The notes beneath the pieces were generated by a model. That model was given only the letters and a program-made list of their open reading frames with translations, was not told the DNA's origin and did no database searches. The position numbers were made by a program, and so were the translations under genes. A DNA stretch of 64,000 nt from Homarus americanus (lineage: Eukaryota > Arthropoda > Malacostraca > Decapoda > Nephropidae): assembly GCF_018991925.1 (NCBI RefSeq), contig NW_024722158.1:8245207-8309206 (forward strand), read 5' to 3'. This document shows, piece after piece, positions 20,605 to 33,900 of the stretch. How positions within the stretch are numbered: the stretch's first letter is position 1; each line of letters begins with the position of its first letter.

Positions 20605-23600
20605 TTTATCCATTTTCCCCATCAAAGACAATAATTTACTTCTTTTTTTCTGGTCTCTTAGTCATCCCTGTATTAAGAACATCCAAGTTACAAAAATTCA
20701 CCTAAATAAAATTTGTAAAGTGCAAGCATTACATATGGGATATGAAGAGTATTCACCCTTATAGGAAGGAGTTAAAAAAAAAGAAGTTATAACGTCTTGT
20801 GTGTGTAATGTACAGTTCTTAGACAAACTTCGTTCCTAAATGTCCTTTTTATTTAGGCTCGTTGTTTTACCCAATTTCAGGTTGATGTGATATATTGCTT
20901 GTTGGCAATAGGTAGACCATCACATGTGTTTAACGGGGATTCTCTTATCTTTTTCCACTGAGTATTTGCTGCCATGCATTTCTGTTGAGTTAAATTCAAG
21001 CCGTTGAGTATTATGAGCATATTGTATCATAAAATAATGATCTTTCCTTTTAATATATGTTAAAAAATATATTTCAATGGGAAAATAGTGATCGTGTTAC
21101 GGAATATTGTGTTGTGGCCAATTTTTCATAAATGCGTCCTTTCTGGAACATGAGGAAGGCCTGTATTTCCACATTACCTCATCCTATCCTTAATATCATC
21201 ACCAAGATTTCATTAATGGATATAAATAACTCCTTTTCACAAAACCCACATATTCTTATACTGTACTGTACTCCATTACTCAACCTTGCCATCTAGATCC
21301 ATTTTTCACTAGTGTCTATATATGTATAAAGTATAAGTCCTATTTATACATTATTGGAATGAGGTGTTCAACCATGCATGATCAAATAGTCAAGACTGAT
21401 CAGTGAACATTTTGACAAAGGCAAAGTTAGGGATGTGGTACGAAGTACAACATGCTACACATCCAAAATTTCCTTTTGCTTTGTTAATCTTTTCTTCTAA
21501 CCATCTTGAGTTTTTAAGCTCATAAAACAGTATATCTATGGAATGACAAAGTCAAACACTGGTAACAACCAAATCAGATTGCATATTTTTAATAGACATC
21601 TAATTATTCATGGCTTCAAAACTTTATTCTATTAAATTTGAATCTTCATAATTATACTGTACAGTATCTACCAAAAGAATATCTATAATTTAAAACTTCT
21701 CTTCTTTCAACAGAACCTTACCACAACTTTTCACTGCATTTAGGATCTGTTTATTTTTTTAAATTTTAAATCAACCTTTGACATGTTATGTCACAATATA
21801 AGAGTATTGTCATGGTATGGGAACTATGTAAATGACCTCCTAACACGATAAATGATTTTCAGTGGCCCATGTAAATGTTCAAAATTCACCTTGATCATTG
21901 TTCAATACATCTATCTAAACAGCTACATGACAAATACCATACTGTACACTTTCACAGCAAATATAAACTGCATACTTTTAAATAATTAATGCACTTATCA
22001 ATGTTTATATAATTTGGTACCCCAAGTACCATACCCTGTAGATCTCTTCCGTCACATTAAATGTCCTCACTTTAACTATAAAATTACAAAAATTAAGATG
22101 TTCATTTGTTTCAGTAAAGTGATTTCAAACAAGAAAATAAGTAACAATATCCACAACTGGAAGATAATAGAGGTAAAGTTGAAGATAATTTTATTTTTTT
22201 GTATGCTCAGGACCTGTCATTCCACCTTTCTTCAGAATCCAGTCATCAGAGATGACTATACTGCCTTATTTAGTCAAATGAAACTACCCCCCGTATTTGC
22301 ATAGCACTTTCGTATCCCAGACTCCTCAAATACATTAAATATATCTGACTAACTACTGTGCCCCCACCCTGTAAGTCATCAACTGATTGTATCACAATTC
22401 CTGATATTAGCTACACTTAATTTCCTCATCTATTCCTCTGATAATACAGTGAAGCTTTATTCTCTTGTAATCATCCCTTCATTCATGATAAGGACTCTAA
22501 CAATCCAACATTGTTAATAATACTCTACCATTCCAACTGTGGATACTATCACTAATATTCATAAACTTTTTACCACAAGATATACACTAACTATGATACA
22601 TCCTTTAGAACCTTAAATACAAAAAGGCAATACAAGTGTTCATTATACTGTATCTCTGCTGCTGGACATAAAGTCTTCTTGCATGAAAAAAAAATAATAT
22701 TAAAACTAAATAAATTATTGCTGTTAAATGAGGTTTGAAACTATTATTCTCACAAATGGGTTTCCATCCCAAACTATTAATCTACTATCATATTTTACCC
22801 CGACAACATTACAAATGTCATAGAGAGGAAAATATGAGACAAATTGCATATTCTGTACAAACAAAATTTATAATCTTGTCCTAAATCTATTTTTTTTTTT
22901 TTTTAAATTTTTCACTTGTGCTATTCTTCCGGGCATTTAAGCTTTGGGCCGTTAAGGAATACACCATAACACAAAACAGACAGTGTCATGGCCACAGTTG
23001 AGTCCTGAGCTCGTGGATTGTGGGTACAGTACAATATTGTGCCCACACTGACACTTAACGCTCCATTATCAAAATTGAACAATATATTATCACACATTCT
23101 ATGTTAAAGCTGAATTGACATAATAAGTGTATACAGTATTTAAGAATTAAATCATAAAAAAATATGCTCATTCTGGTACATGTTCAACAAGAAATATTTG
23201 TCAGTTATACTGTAAAGCAATTTGAAGGACAACTACCTGTTTGCAATTATAAAACTGTAGAGACCAAAAGACAACTGTAATTTAAATCAATTAGGAAAAC
23301 TCTTTACAAAGTTATATTAAATGTTCCAATATACTGTACTGACTTGTACCTTTGTTATGTGACATTCTTAACACTTTAAACAAATGGTAATGTCAAAAAT
23401 TAGTAAATTCATTGACTATTCATTGAGCATTTAGTCTATAAATTTTAATATATCTACCTATTCATCATTAAACTGTTATTTCCTACAATGATAACAAGAT
23501 TGCCACGGGCAATTTTCCTCCCAATAAGAGGTCACTCTGTCCCTACACACACTACAGTAGTGTTAGAGAACTTACAGCTCTGCACTAAGACCTTGACAAT

Positions 23601-24884
23601 GGAGGCAGTGTGGTGACCCCAGACAATATGGTATTGCCTCAGTCTGACCATGGAGAAACTTGCAAATGATTCACCAGCTATATGCATCACCTACAAGACA
23701 TACTTGCTTAGATCGTGGGGTGTAACTTGTACATACATGTGATCAAACTGTTAACATTTGGGTCTGCCCATTACATTGTAAAACAATGTACCTTACTTAC
23801 ATTCATAAAACAGCCACTTGCTTCTTGGATAAAGTTTAACAATTATCACAAGAGTTTTTCTACAAATAAAGTACAACAAAGTTTACCCTTTCCTATGGCT
23901 TTACTATTTCCTCCTATAAAACTGAGGCAATAACTTTTCCCTGAGAATACATAAACTAATTTACTCACCTCCAGTACAATACTAAGGCCACCATGCAACA
24001 ACTATGCTATTTCCTACCTTCAATAGGTACATGAACACCAAATTACAATTTCATCACAGAACAGACTACCATCACTGTCACATTAGTCTTCTTGATTGCA
24101 CTAGAAGTCACTAGTGCAGGGCTGCTAGCACTAGTCTATGCACATTCTCCTGTAGTAGCTACCGATCAAACTGCCCATGTCTGTAACTGCTTCCATCATG
24201 GTTCCCTGCCTTGGAGGTTCCTCACACGCCTCAAAACCATAGATGAAATGTTCTGTAAATGTACAACAATTATCAGGAAAAGCAATAAATTTAAAATGAA
24301 AAAAATAAATAAATGAATTGTAATCATTTGGACAATGGTTGTACTGTATGGTAGTAAAGGAAACATAGCTGCCTCTCTGACCCTGTGTTTCCTTTGCTGT
24401 CATACAATCAAACATTTTAATTTATATTTTAATATGAAAGCTTAAACACACTGCCAAAAGATGTCAACAATTCCAAACATATGGCACGAACTCCAAAGCA
24501 ACATGCAAAACTGTTTGGCAAATCTTCCAAGCCTGGTACTGAAATGGACAGAGATGTTAAATGAATAAAATGTTTAATATGATGCAGCATGCTCCACTCT
24601 ACACAGAAAATAACATGGTGGATTTTTTTTAATGATACCATGTCCAGCAAACTAGTATTGATGGACATGTATCAATAAATCAGTCACCTTGTCTCAACAG
24701 TTGTAGTGAACAATACGTAACAAGTGCTTCCGAAGATGTGATATTCCAGCAGACATTTTCAAAGTAATTATTTTCTTCACAGGCTCTGTGCATCCATATG
24801 GACGAAGTTCTGCATGGAAACAGTATTAAAAAAAATATATATACCTGTACATATAAAGAAATGCATCAAGGCATCACAAGGTAC
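20605..24884. other. AT-rich non-coding stretch, presumed 3' flank of the CRAL-TRIO gene
   Basis: No coding region or TE terminus recognised over 4.3 kb. ORFs here are short and without motifs. On the minus strand the part nearest 24884 would be the 3' UTR of the CRAL-TRIO gene if the last exon is right; where that UTR ends cannot be read. Confidence 0.4.
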
Positions 24885-24928
24885 TTAAAATAAGTCTTTA
24901 TGGACAATATCCTGCACGGAGTCGTCAT
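24885..24928 (-). CDS. predicted last exon of the CRAL-TRIO gene
   Basis: 44 bp after the acceptor TTAATTTACAG. Joined to the phase-1 G left by the previous exon, it reads DDDSVQDIVHKDLF and stop (24887-24885). This gives a C-terminus a dozen or so residues after the HEDYF motif, as in TTPA-type proteins. An alternative is read-through of the previous donor, which would give GTCQYQISE and stop. Confidence 0.55.
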
Positions 24929-27900
24929 CTGTAAATTAAGAAGCGTTAAATAAATACAGTGATCCCTCGGTTAACGAATTACCTTCCATAGGAATCTTGA
25001 ATTCGGTTAACGAAATTCTTATGAAATCATGTCAACCTGTTTTCGCTTGCTCACCAGCTGGAATATTAGTCTGCCAATACAGTAGTCGGTTCTAGGGCTT
25101 AAATTCGTTCCCATTTGAGTAAATATCAAGAAGGTTGTATTATTCAATAATTTTCCAAGTTTAATATTAAATTTTTTAGTCATTTTAACAATTATTTAAC
25201 ATAATTGCAGTACAGGAAACTAGTTTTTGGTGCGCCAATCAGCCATTTGACTCACCAAGGCTTCAGTTTGTATCTCTGGTCAGTGGAGGTAACTTCTTGC
25301 TTGTGCCTCTCTTGAACATAAACTATTTTTACGTTTTTACAGTACAATTATCGGTCATTCTGAAATTTATTTAACATATTAACAATATATATAGTGCAGT
25401 GCAGATTTAAAGAAAATAATCTTGAATTACATCTTGTGAACTTAAAATTTTATGGGTGAAATGACGGCATGAAGCATTGGGTGATTTCTCTTCCACCCCT
25501 ACTTCCTTCTCTTCTCCCTTCTCCTCCACCCCCACTTCTAATTTCCATCATCATCATCATCAACCTGGAGCCTTCTACATACACACCTCAAAGTAAGTGT
25601 ACTTTACTGCATTATTTTTTTTACTTTATGTAATTTTCAGTGAGCTGGAACCAATTACCCAAAATCCCATTGAAACAATGGTTTCGGTTAACGAACGACC
25701 TTCTGGAACAAATTGTGTTCGTTAACCGAGGGACCTAAGAAAGTTTACAATTCAGTGATACTGGTAAAACTCAAAACCTGTGATATTTCACACAAATGGC
25801 TCCACATAAAAATGTTTTTATCAGAGAACATATTTTTTCTTAATTTTAACAGTGATAAACCAGAGGAGGTACAAAATATCTACATTCCAGCTAAGCTTAC
25901 TTAATACACAATGAATGAGATACTTTGTATATGTATTTGGTTTTGTGATAAGATTTTTAAAAAGTGTTGAAATATGTGAGGCATGAAGGATGTGAATAAA
26001 TGGTAAGGTTTGACAAACAGGAGTATGTGAGGCAAGATGTGTTGCTACTGGGGTTGATGAAAAGGATTCTATTAGCTCAATGACCATGAAAATAACTGAA
26101 AAAATCTTATTAATAAGCAATTTGCTAGAACAAGATGTGAACCAAAGCAACAAAAAGATATAAGACATCCCCAGTAAGGGAGTTTCATTCACAATCAATA
26201 ATGAATACAAAACAACAGTATAATAAAATTGGTACATTTATACTGTACCACTTATTTTTTAAGTGAGAATATGAAGAACACTAGACAAGATGCATCAGAC
26301 CAAAGCAAAGTGTGTGACAGACCAAAGCAAAGTGAGTGACAGTCAAACCAGAACAACAGATCTGGAGAACCTACTTTATCACTTCCTCTTGTGACAGTTT
26401 ATGGTCAGTGACATGGATAAGTGCAAGAATTTTCATAAATCCACCAATATCATGAAATTAACCGAGATGGTAGATAGAAGTTTGGTGATTTTATGCTAAT
26501 TCTGAAGGAAGTCAGATAACATCTTCCAATTTAATCTGACAACATTAAATACCAAAGCCAACTCTGATATAATTGGAGGTGGTGCAATATAATGTACTCC
26601 AAGCCATTAGTACTTTTACATGTACAAACTGGGCACTACTCAGTTGAGTGTACATACCTGGAGCTGGCAGATGCCAGCCCCACAAAGGGTCATAGCCCAA
26701 GGTTGAAGCCGCAAGTTCAGAAAACTGTGAGGGCGAACTTCTTTGGAGTGAGAGTTGTGAACTCTTGGAACAACCTCCCAGAGTGTTGTGACGGCACCTT
26801 GTGTGAGCTATTTCAAGACCAAACTTGACCAGCACTGGAGCAGGTTCAGATACATTCAGGAGCCAGAGCATGCCTGGTACTTGCCAACAGTGCATAACAG
26901 AGACGTGACTGATCGCCCAAGTGGCTAATGAGACGATCAGTGGCGAAGAGGATAAAAGTAAAAAGTAATGACCTTTCTCTCAGAAATCCAGAGAAGTTCA
27001 CCAAGACCAATTCTTTAGATGTAGCTCTTTAATTCTGCTAAAAAAAAAAAACAAAAAAAAAACACCTGATCCCTGTTGTTGACACTCCATCTCAAATACT
27101 GTACAGTAACTATAAAAAACTGACGTGTTCTTACATATCTTTGCTTCCTTATAGACAATTAGGTAGTAGCTACAAGATAAAACATTTATTCAGAAATTTG
27201 GTATTGACAAGTACCTTTAAAGTAATCCTCGTGTTTTTTCAAGTTTTCTAAAAGGAAGGTATTATCCAAAGGACCCTGAGTACCTCCCAGCTCTTCTGGT
27301 AATTCCTCAGCTTGAATGTGTTGGTGAAGAGACTCCAAATCTTCTCCATGGAAATGTAACTGTTGGAAAAACAAATGATTAATTTATTATCTGATATTAC
27401 TCATACTGTATTACAGTAAACCCTCGATAACTTGACATGGATATGGTTTAGGAATGTATTAGTATAACTCGGGAAATGCCGAGATATATACAGCTCCTCC
27501 CCGACTTACGACGGGGTTAGGGACTCAAATCCAGGTCGTAAGTCGAAATGGTCGTCAGTCGAAAATGCTTAAATAATACATAGAAAATTTAAAATGGGTG
27601 TCTCTTTTTCTTCTCGGCACCACAAAACTCTCACTTTTAAGCTTGCCAGCCATTTTAAAGTGAATTACAAACAAAAATTTTGTCAGTACACAGCGCAATC
27701 ACTGACGTTGGGACTCGAAAATACGTAATTTGACAAAATTTTGGTACGACTGAGGTGGTCGTATGTCCGGGTGGTTGTAAGTCGAGTAGGTCATAAGTCC
27801 GGGAGTAGCTGTAAAAATATCTGGGAAAATCTCAGCATATCTGGCCACCTGCATCACCTACCATGCCTCTATGTCACCTACCATGAATCTGAGTCTCCTA

Positions 27901-30900
27901 CTATGATGCTTCATTCTTATCCTGGAGTGTTGGAAAGTGTTACCCTTTTACATTTAGTAATTACATGTACATTCGGTAAAAAAAAACTACCGTACAGGTG
28001 GGGTCCGATGATTTTCCAACTGAACATTCCCGTTGTCTCGCGAGGGTTGGTAGGCCTGAATGTGAGACATTTCGTACTTAATTTGGTAGGTCGAAATTAG
28101 CTATTTTATTAACAATATTGAATTTGTTACATTATGACTGGAGAATGTCAGTACAGTGGTCCCTCGATTAACGAACACAATTGGTTCCAGAGTCGTTTGT
28201 TAACCATTTTTTTTTATAATCTATTATTTCAATGGGATAATTGGGTAATTGATTCAATTGGATAATTGGTTCCAACTCACAGAAAAAGTACATACAAAGT
28301 AAAGCCAAAAACCCATGAAGTCAGAAACACTCCTAAAATTCCCTTAAATTGCCCTTTTATCACAATACAGTACAGCTACTCCCCGACTTAAGACCTACTT
28401 GACTTACGACCACCTGGACATACGACCACCTCAGTCGTACCAAAATTTCCTCAAATTCCGTATTTTCGAGTCCCAATGTCAGTGATTGCGCAGTGTACTA
28501 ACAAAATTTTCGTTTGTAATTCACTTTAACCCATTAATGCCCAAAAATTTTTTCTTTAATTTATTACCAAAAATCTTTTTTTTTTATACAGGTATACTGT
28601 ACAACTTTATTTGATACTAAATAAAAAAAAAAAAAAAATTACAATATTTTAAGAAAAAAAATTCATTTTTAGTTTGGTCCTTTTTTTAGGACCATGGGCA
28701 TATGGGGGGTACTTTTGTTCAAAAAACAGGTTTCTTAAAGTAGAATACTTGATTTCAAAAAGGAAAATAAAAATAAAAAAAAGCACTCTAAATACAGATT
28801 ACTTCGAATGCCATTTGTTGAAACATTCACCCATATGAAGACCAACATCACATTTTACACATTGTTTTGAAACTTTTTTGCAAAAGGCACATTTTATTTG
28901 TTTCCCTCCCTCTGTTCTATCAAGAATATGTCCAGTAGTAGAAATTCTAATTTCTGGTATTACTTTTGAAGAAAATACCTTTGGCCGTCCAGAATTTTTG
29001 GGATCAGAATCTGAGGATAACTGCAAATAAGCTTTTGTAACTGACCTCTTGAAATTTAGTAATGTCAAAGTATTTCCATTTGCAAAACAATATACAATCC
29101 AGGAATTAACCATTACAGTATCAAGGAAATTTGTGAATAGACTAAAGTACCACTTCTTAGATATAACAGAGATGTGATACCTTTGGATAAGCCAGTCTAA
29201 GTGGTCCACTCCTCCCATATATTTGTTATACTGGGATATGAGAAATGGCTGAGGAACAAATATTTCCTTTCCATGGCTGGTTGACCATCTTTTAGCATTT
29301 CCAACAGGGGTGGCAGACTGATGATTGCTTGCAATTGTGAAAACGCTGTTGTCATGCCATTTCAAAAAAAAGAGTTCTTCCTTTTCTTCACATTTGTAGT
29401 CATAGGATCCACGATTTTCCTTTTTCAGGGATTTGTCATCCTTCAGGGGACATCTCGATGTTCTGTTTGAACGTACTGTACCCGTGATTCTGATTCCTAG
29501 GGATTTCATTTGTACAAATAGGTTATAACTTGAGAAAAAGTTATCAACATAAATTTCATGATCATTGGGGTTCTCTAGGTGATTGGTCATTGATAAAACC
29601 ACTCTTGAACCTAGACTGTCAGCATACTTGGTATTGGAAGTAGGATTTTTTTGCTTTCCTTGATATAAATCCATTCCAAAACAATAGGCACTCGTGGCAC
29701 AACATGGCACCCACTGCTTGAAACCAAATCTTATTGGCTTACCTCTTATAAATTGTTTTAGAGAGCTTCTTCCATAGTATCTTACTATCTGTTCATCTAC
29801 TGTCTATACATAGAAAATGTTTTCAGCATGAAAAAGTTTGCCTTGCAAACCGTTTTCTCTTTTATGCAACATCCATAGAAAATGGAAAAAATGGAGTCCT
29901 AGTGACCATGGTCCTTATTTTAGGACCAAACTTTTAGAGCATGCTATATTTGAGCAAAATTACTTTCAAAGATTTTCTTGACTTTATAGGAGAGTTAGAA
30001 CATTCATTTATACTATATACAAATATGGGTTGGATATAAGTACTACTTACCAAAAAACTTTTTGATTGAATAATAGATGAAACTGAGTGTATCCTTTCCC
30101 TCAAGATTTTCACACTGTACTGAAAACTGAGACATCAGTGTTGCCAATATACATCAGACAGTAGGTGTAATATTTGAAAGACACTCCAGTCTTGATGACT
30201 AACTAAAGATATCTCAGAAAAATACAGGTGTTGCAGAAATATGATGAATTATCCTTCTGGTCCTAAAAAAAGGACCATGGGTGCTAATGGGTTAAAATGG
30301 CTGGCAAGCTTAAAAGTGAGTTTTGTGGTGCTGAGAGGAAAAAGAGACACCCATTTTAGGTTTTCTATGTATTATTTAAGTATTTTCGACTTACGACCTG
30401 GATTTGGGTCCCTAACCCCGTCGTAAGTCGGGGAGGAGCTGTATATATACATACATATACACTAGAACTATTAAATCACTACTTTAATGTGATACAGGTG
30501 ATTAATTTTTATCTCGTGCAAAATATATGACGTTTATATTCAAATTATTTGCTGTCTTGCAAGGATTCCAGCAATGCAAATTATATTCTCCTAACTTTAG
30601 TTTTATATTATATAAGATAAAAACTTTAAGCCTAAAACCCTGGCTGGGCAGATGGGGGAGGTGAGGTGATATGTTTGACAGTTGGCGCCGAAGGTCTAAT
30701 GTGTGTTTATTTGTCAGTCTTTAAGAGTGACTAAGTTTTTCTCTTAGATTCAAATTATTCACCGTCTTTCAAGGATTCCAACAATGCAAATTATATTCTC
30801 CTAACTTTAGTCTGTGATATTATATAAGATAAAAACTTAAAAGCCTAAAACCACCAAACCCTGACTGGAAGGGGAGGAGGGAGGAAGGGGAGGTGGCATT

Positions 30901-33900
30901 GACAGTTGGCACTGAAGGTCTAGTGAAGTATTTATTTGTTTATTTATGTATTCTATTTGTGTATTTGAGAATCAAATGAATAAAGTAAGGGTGTAATGGC
31001 TCTTGGTTCATAAACAGAAGAATTATATAAATGGGTTAATTACATTTGATTTATATACTGATTCAACCCCTGTAACTTTCTACTAGCTATGAGGTGACAT
31101 GTTCAGTGCACGTGATAGGGTGTGCCCACGGGAAGTCGCGTCATATTATGCCGAGTTAAGGCATTTGTAGCCGGCTCTCTGGCCACCCAAAGCGGGCAGT
31201 AGGTTTGTTAGCACTCACGAGAGGAAGGCGTTATTTGAGAGACGTTGTGGATGGCTCCATCTTCCCTCGAGGGAGGACGACGTGCCTATTCCGTTCTCCC
31301 TCAATGGGTCACTACTCATAGAAGTTCCACTCATAATCTCACATCGAAAGGACCTGATTAAACGGTCTATTTACATAGCCTCCGTCCTTCTCTTAACGTC
31401 CATAGAGAGTGAGATGAACTTACGGTTGATCTACATCAGGAATTGTATCAACAGCAGTGGTTACGGATACTAAGTTCCGGTTTGAATACACATTCTACAT
31501 AACAAGTCATCAGCTTCCGAAACAAAGAAAAAGTGACATGTTACATAAAAGTTCCAAGTGTAGTGATATATCCCGTAGTGAGACAATTATAGTTGAGTGA
31601 CTCATTCTGTTGCCCAAAGAAGGTGCAGAATTATTCCCAATAACCGATTCTGAGTTATGGATGACTTTCTGTCTTATGGAAAGTTGGCAACACCCCTGTC
31701 TGGCAACAAGCAGTGGCATAAAGAACTTCCGTAGTCAGCACTGGGCATTCTGAGTACCGGCGTACAGTGTTGCCACAAACCTACAAGTTTCAAGGTTTGG
31801 CAGCACAGGACCTTTCACCAGCAGTCATCAATTCAAGTGGAAGTGGATTCGACTGTCGCCATCTTGGAGCTCTTGGTTGCTAAGCAACAAAGAGGAGACT
31901 GCAGTACCCACCCACACACACACACCTTGACCTTGGGCGGACCAAATGTGAGGAGACCAGCTGGACGGATCGCGTTTTCTATGAAGACATCCGACTAAGT
32001 CGATAGGTATTTAGTGTTCATTAAATATATACACACATTTACATATTTGACGAAATATCTTCACATTGATAGGACATCGTGTAAGTTCTATAAATTTTTA
32101 TAAGTGCCTTACTTGTTTTAATATATACTGACGTAATATAACTTCCAGTACAGTATTTATTTCTTACCTGTTCAGTTATTGATACTTTAATTATTTTAAC
32201 TATAATTTTTATAAATTTCTTGTAAATGGATGGACAAGGTTATTTCTTTGGTTTGTATCTAAATAATTTTTCAAACCTAAGACATAGAAAATGTGGACAT
32301 TTTCTTTTGATCCCAGGGAGGATAATAATGTTCCTAATTTTCAAACTGCATATTTTAATGATGTCATAAACACATCTTCTCAAACTAAAAATATGATAGT
32401 TCTACAGTAAAGTATCACAGACTAAATTTTCAGCCATGCCGTGTAGAACTCTTCACAACTCAGTACCATTGCTCTCTGCAAATATGAATGTTTCGTTGAA
32501 AGAGTCTAAAGCACCACACACTCATTCATCTAGCGTGATTACAGTAGCAAAAGTTGTACATTACTAAGAAGGTGCGTTCTTAAACACGAAGTAGGCAAAG
32601 ATTATTTCTGCCATGTTATTCCGTGATTTGCTTACCCAAGTTAACGATTTCCACTATTGTGTTGATATTGGCAGTAATGTAATGTAATGCAGACGGGGGT
32701 GGGGGTTATCAAGTCAGGTGTTACAGGGGTGGGGAGGGGTGTCAGAAGAAGTGTTATGTAACAGTGAAATATAAAATAAAGCCTAAATAATACAGATGTA
32801 ATCTTTGAAAGTCTTTAATACTAAAAGTGTACTAAGAATTACAAAGAAAATATATGTACTCAGGTCTTTCTATACCTTGTCAAATGCATCACATTCTATT
32901 TTTCCAAATAAAGGTGAAAGCAAGTAATGCAACTTTAATAATTAACACAAATATATTTTAAGTAATATATTCCTGATACAGTATATTGCTTGCATGTCAA
33001 AAAAACAATATATTTCTGAAAACTCGGTTCTCGGTCTAAATATTTAAGTGTCCAGGGGTGGTTCATGTGTGTTGTCCCAGATTTAACATTCTTCCTGCCA
33101 CACTGGTTCTCTACTTTGCACAGTCATGAATGATGTTCCTTTGTTAGTCCTGATCTCAGTTGGCATTTCAAGTCCCCCAGTATCCAATTCTTCCTCCATG
33201 TGCCACTCATACTCTTCTTTTTTCAGGTACGTACTTGGCAACACACATGAATTCCCTTTGTCTCTTGGCAGCTAGTCTTTGAGGTTGCAGCCTTTCTGTT
33301 GGAGCACTCACAACAGAATGGCAACTGTGACTCGAGCAGTGTTTCTTAATATGTGAAGTCATGGACCTGACTGAGGCAAAGTATTTGCCACTTGTTCCAC
33401 AGATGTGCTTCTGTAGCTTATTCTTCAGACTAGGACATACCAAATTATATGGTAGGCCTTTTGGTTTGGATTTTTTTTAACTACCTGAGCTGGTAGCACA
33501 GATTTGTCGTGTGCTAGATTGACAAAGAACGGTGGGTAGGGTATTTGGCACTCAAATCACCAAGACAACATAATAAGCCATCTGCTGTCTGTACAAGGGG
33601 AAGTAGTGATGGCAAGAATCTATTGGTAATAACTGAAAAGAAAGAACTTCTTGGTGCATTACAGTAAGCTGTACAGTATTACCCCGCTTTACGCGGTTTC
33701 ACTTAACGCTATTTCTCATTTACGCGGTGCCTCGCCAGAACCGAACTTTCACTTTCCGCGGTGCATCTACTCATACACGGGAAGCGGCGTAGGCAGGATG
33801 CGCACAAGGTCGCCCAGTCATCAAAACATTACCGAGTTCTTCACCCGCCACCCACCACAGCCGGCCTAAGTCAGTGAAAGTGAGGATATGGACTTATATA

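Larger units (their letters stand above)
28373..30441 (+). mobile_element. MITE family gamma, copy 4, split by a piggyBac element
   Basis: Left end CAGCTACTCCCCGACTTAAG (28373) and right end GTCGGGGAGGAGCTG (to 30441), flanked by TA. The MITE is about 300 bp once the piggyBac element at 28530-30291 and one TTAA are removed. This matches the other gamma copies in length and sequence on both sides. Confidence 0.93.
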
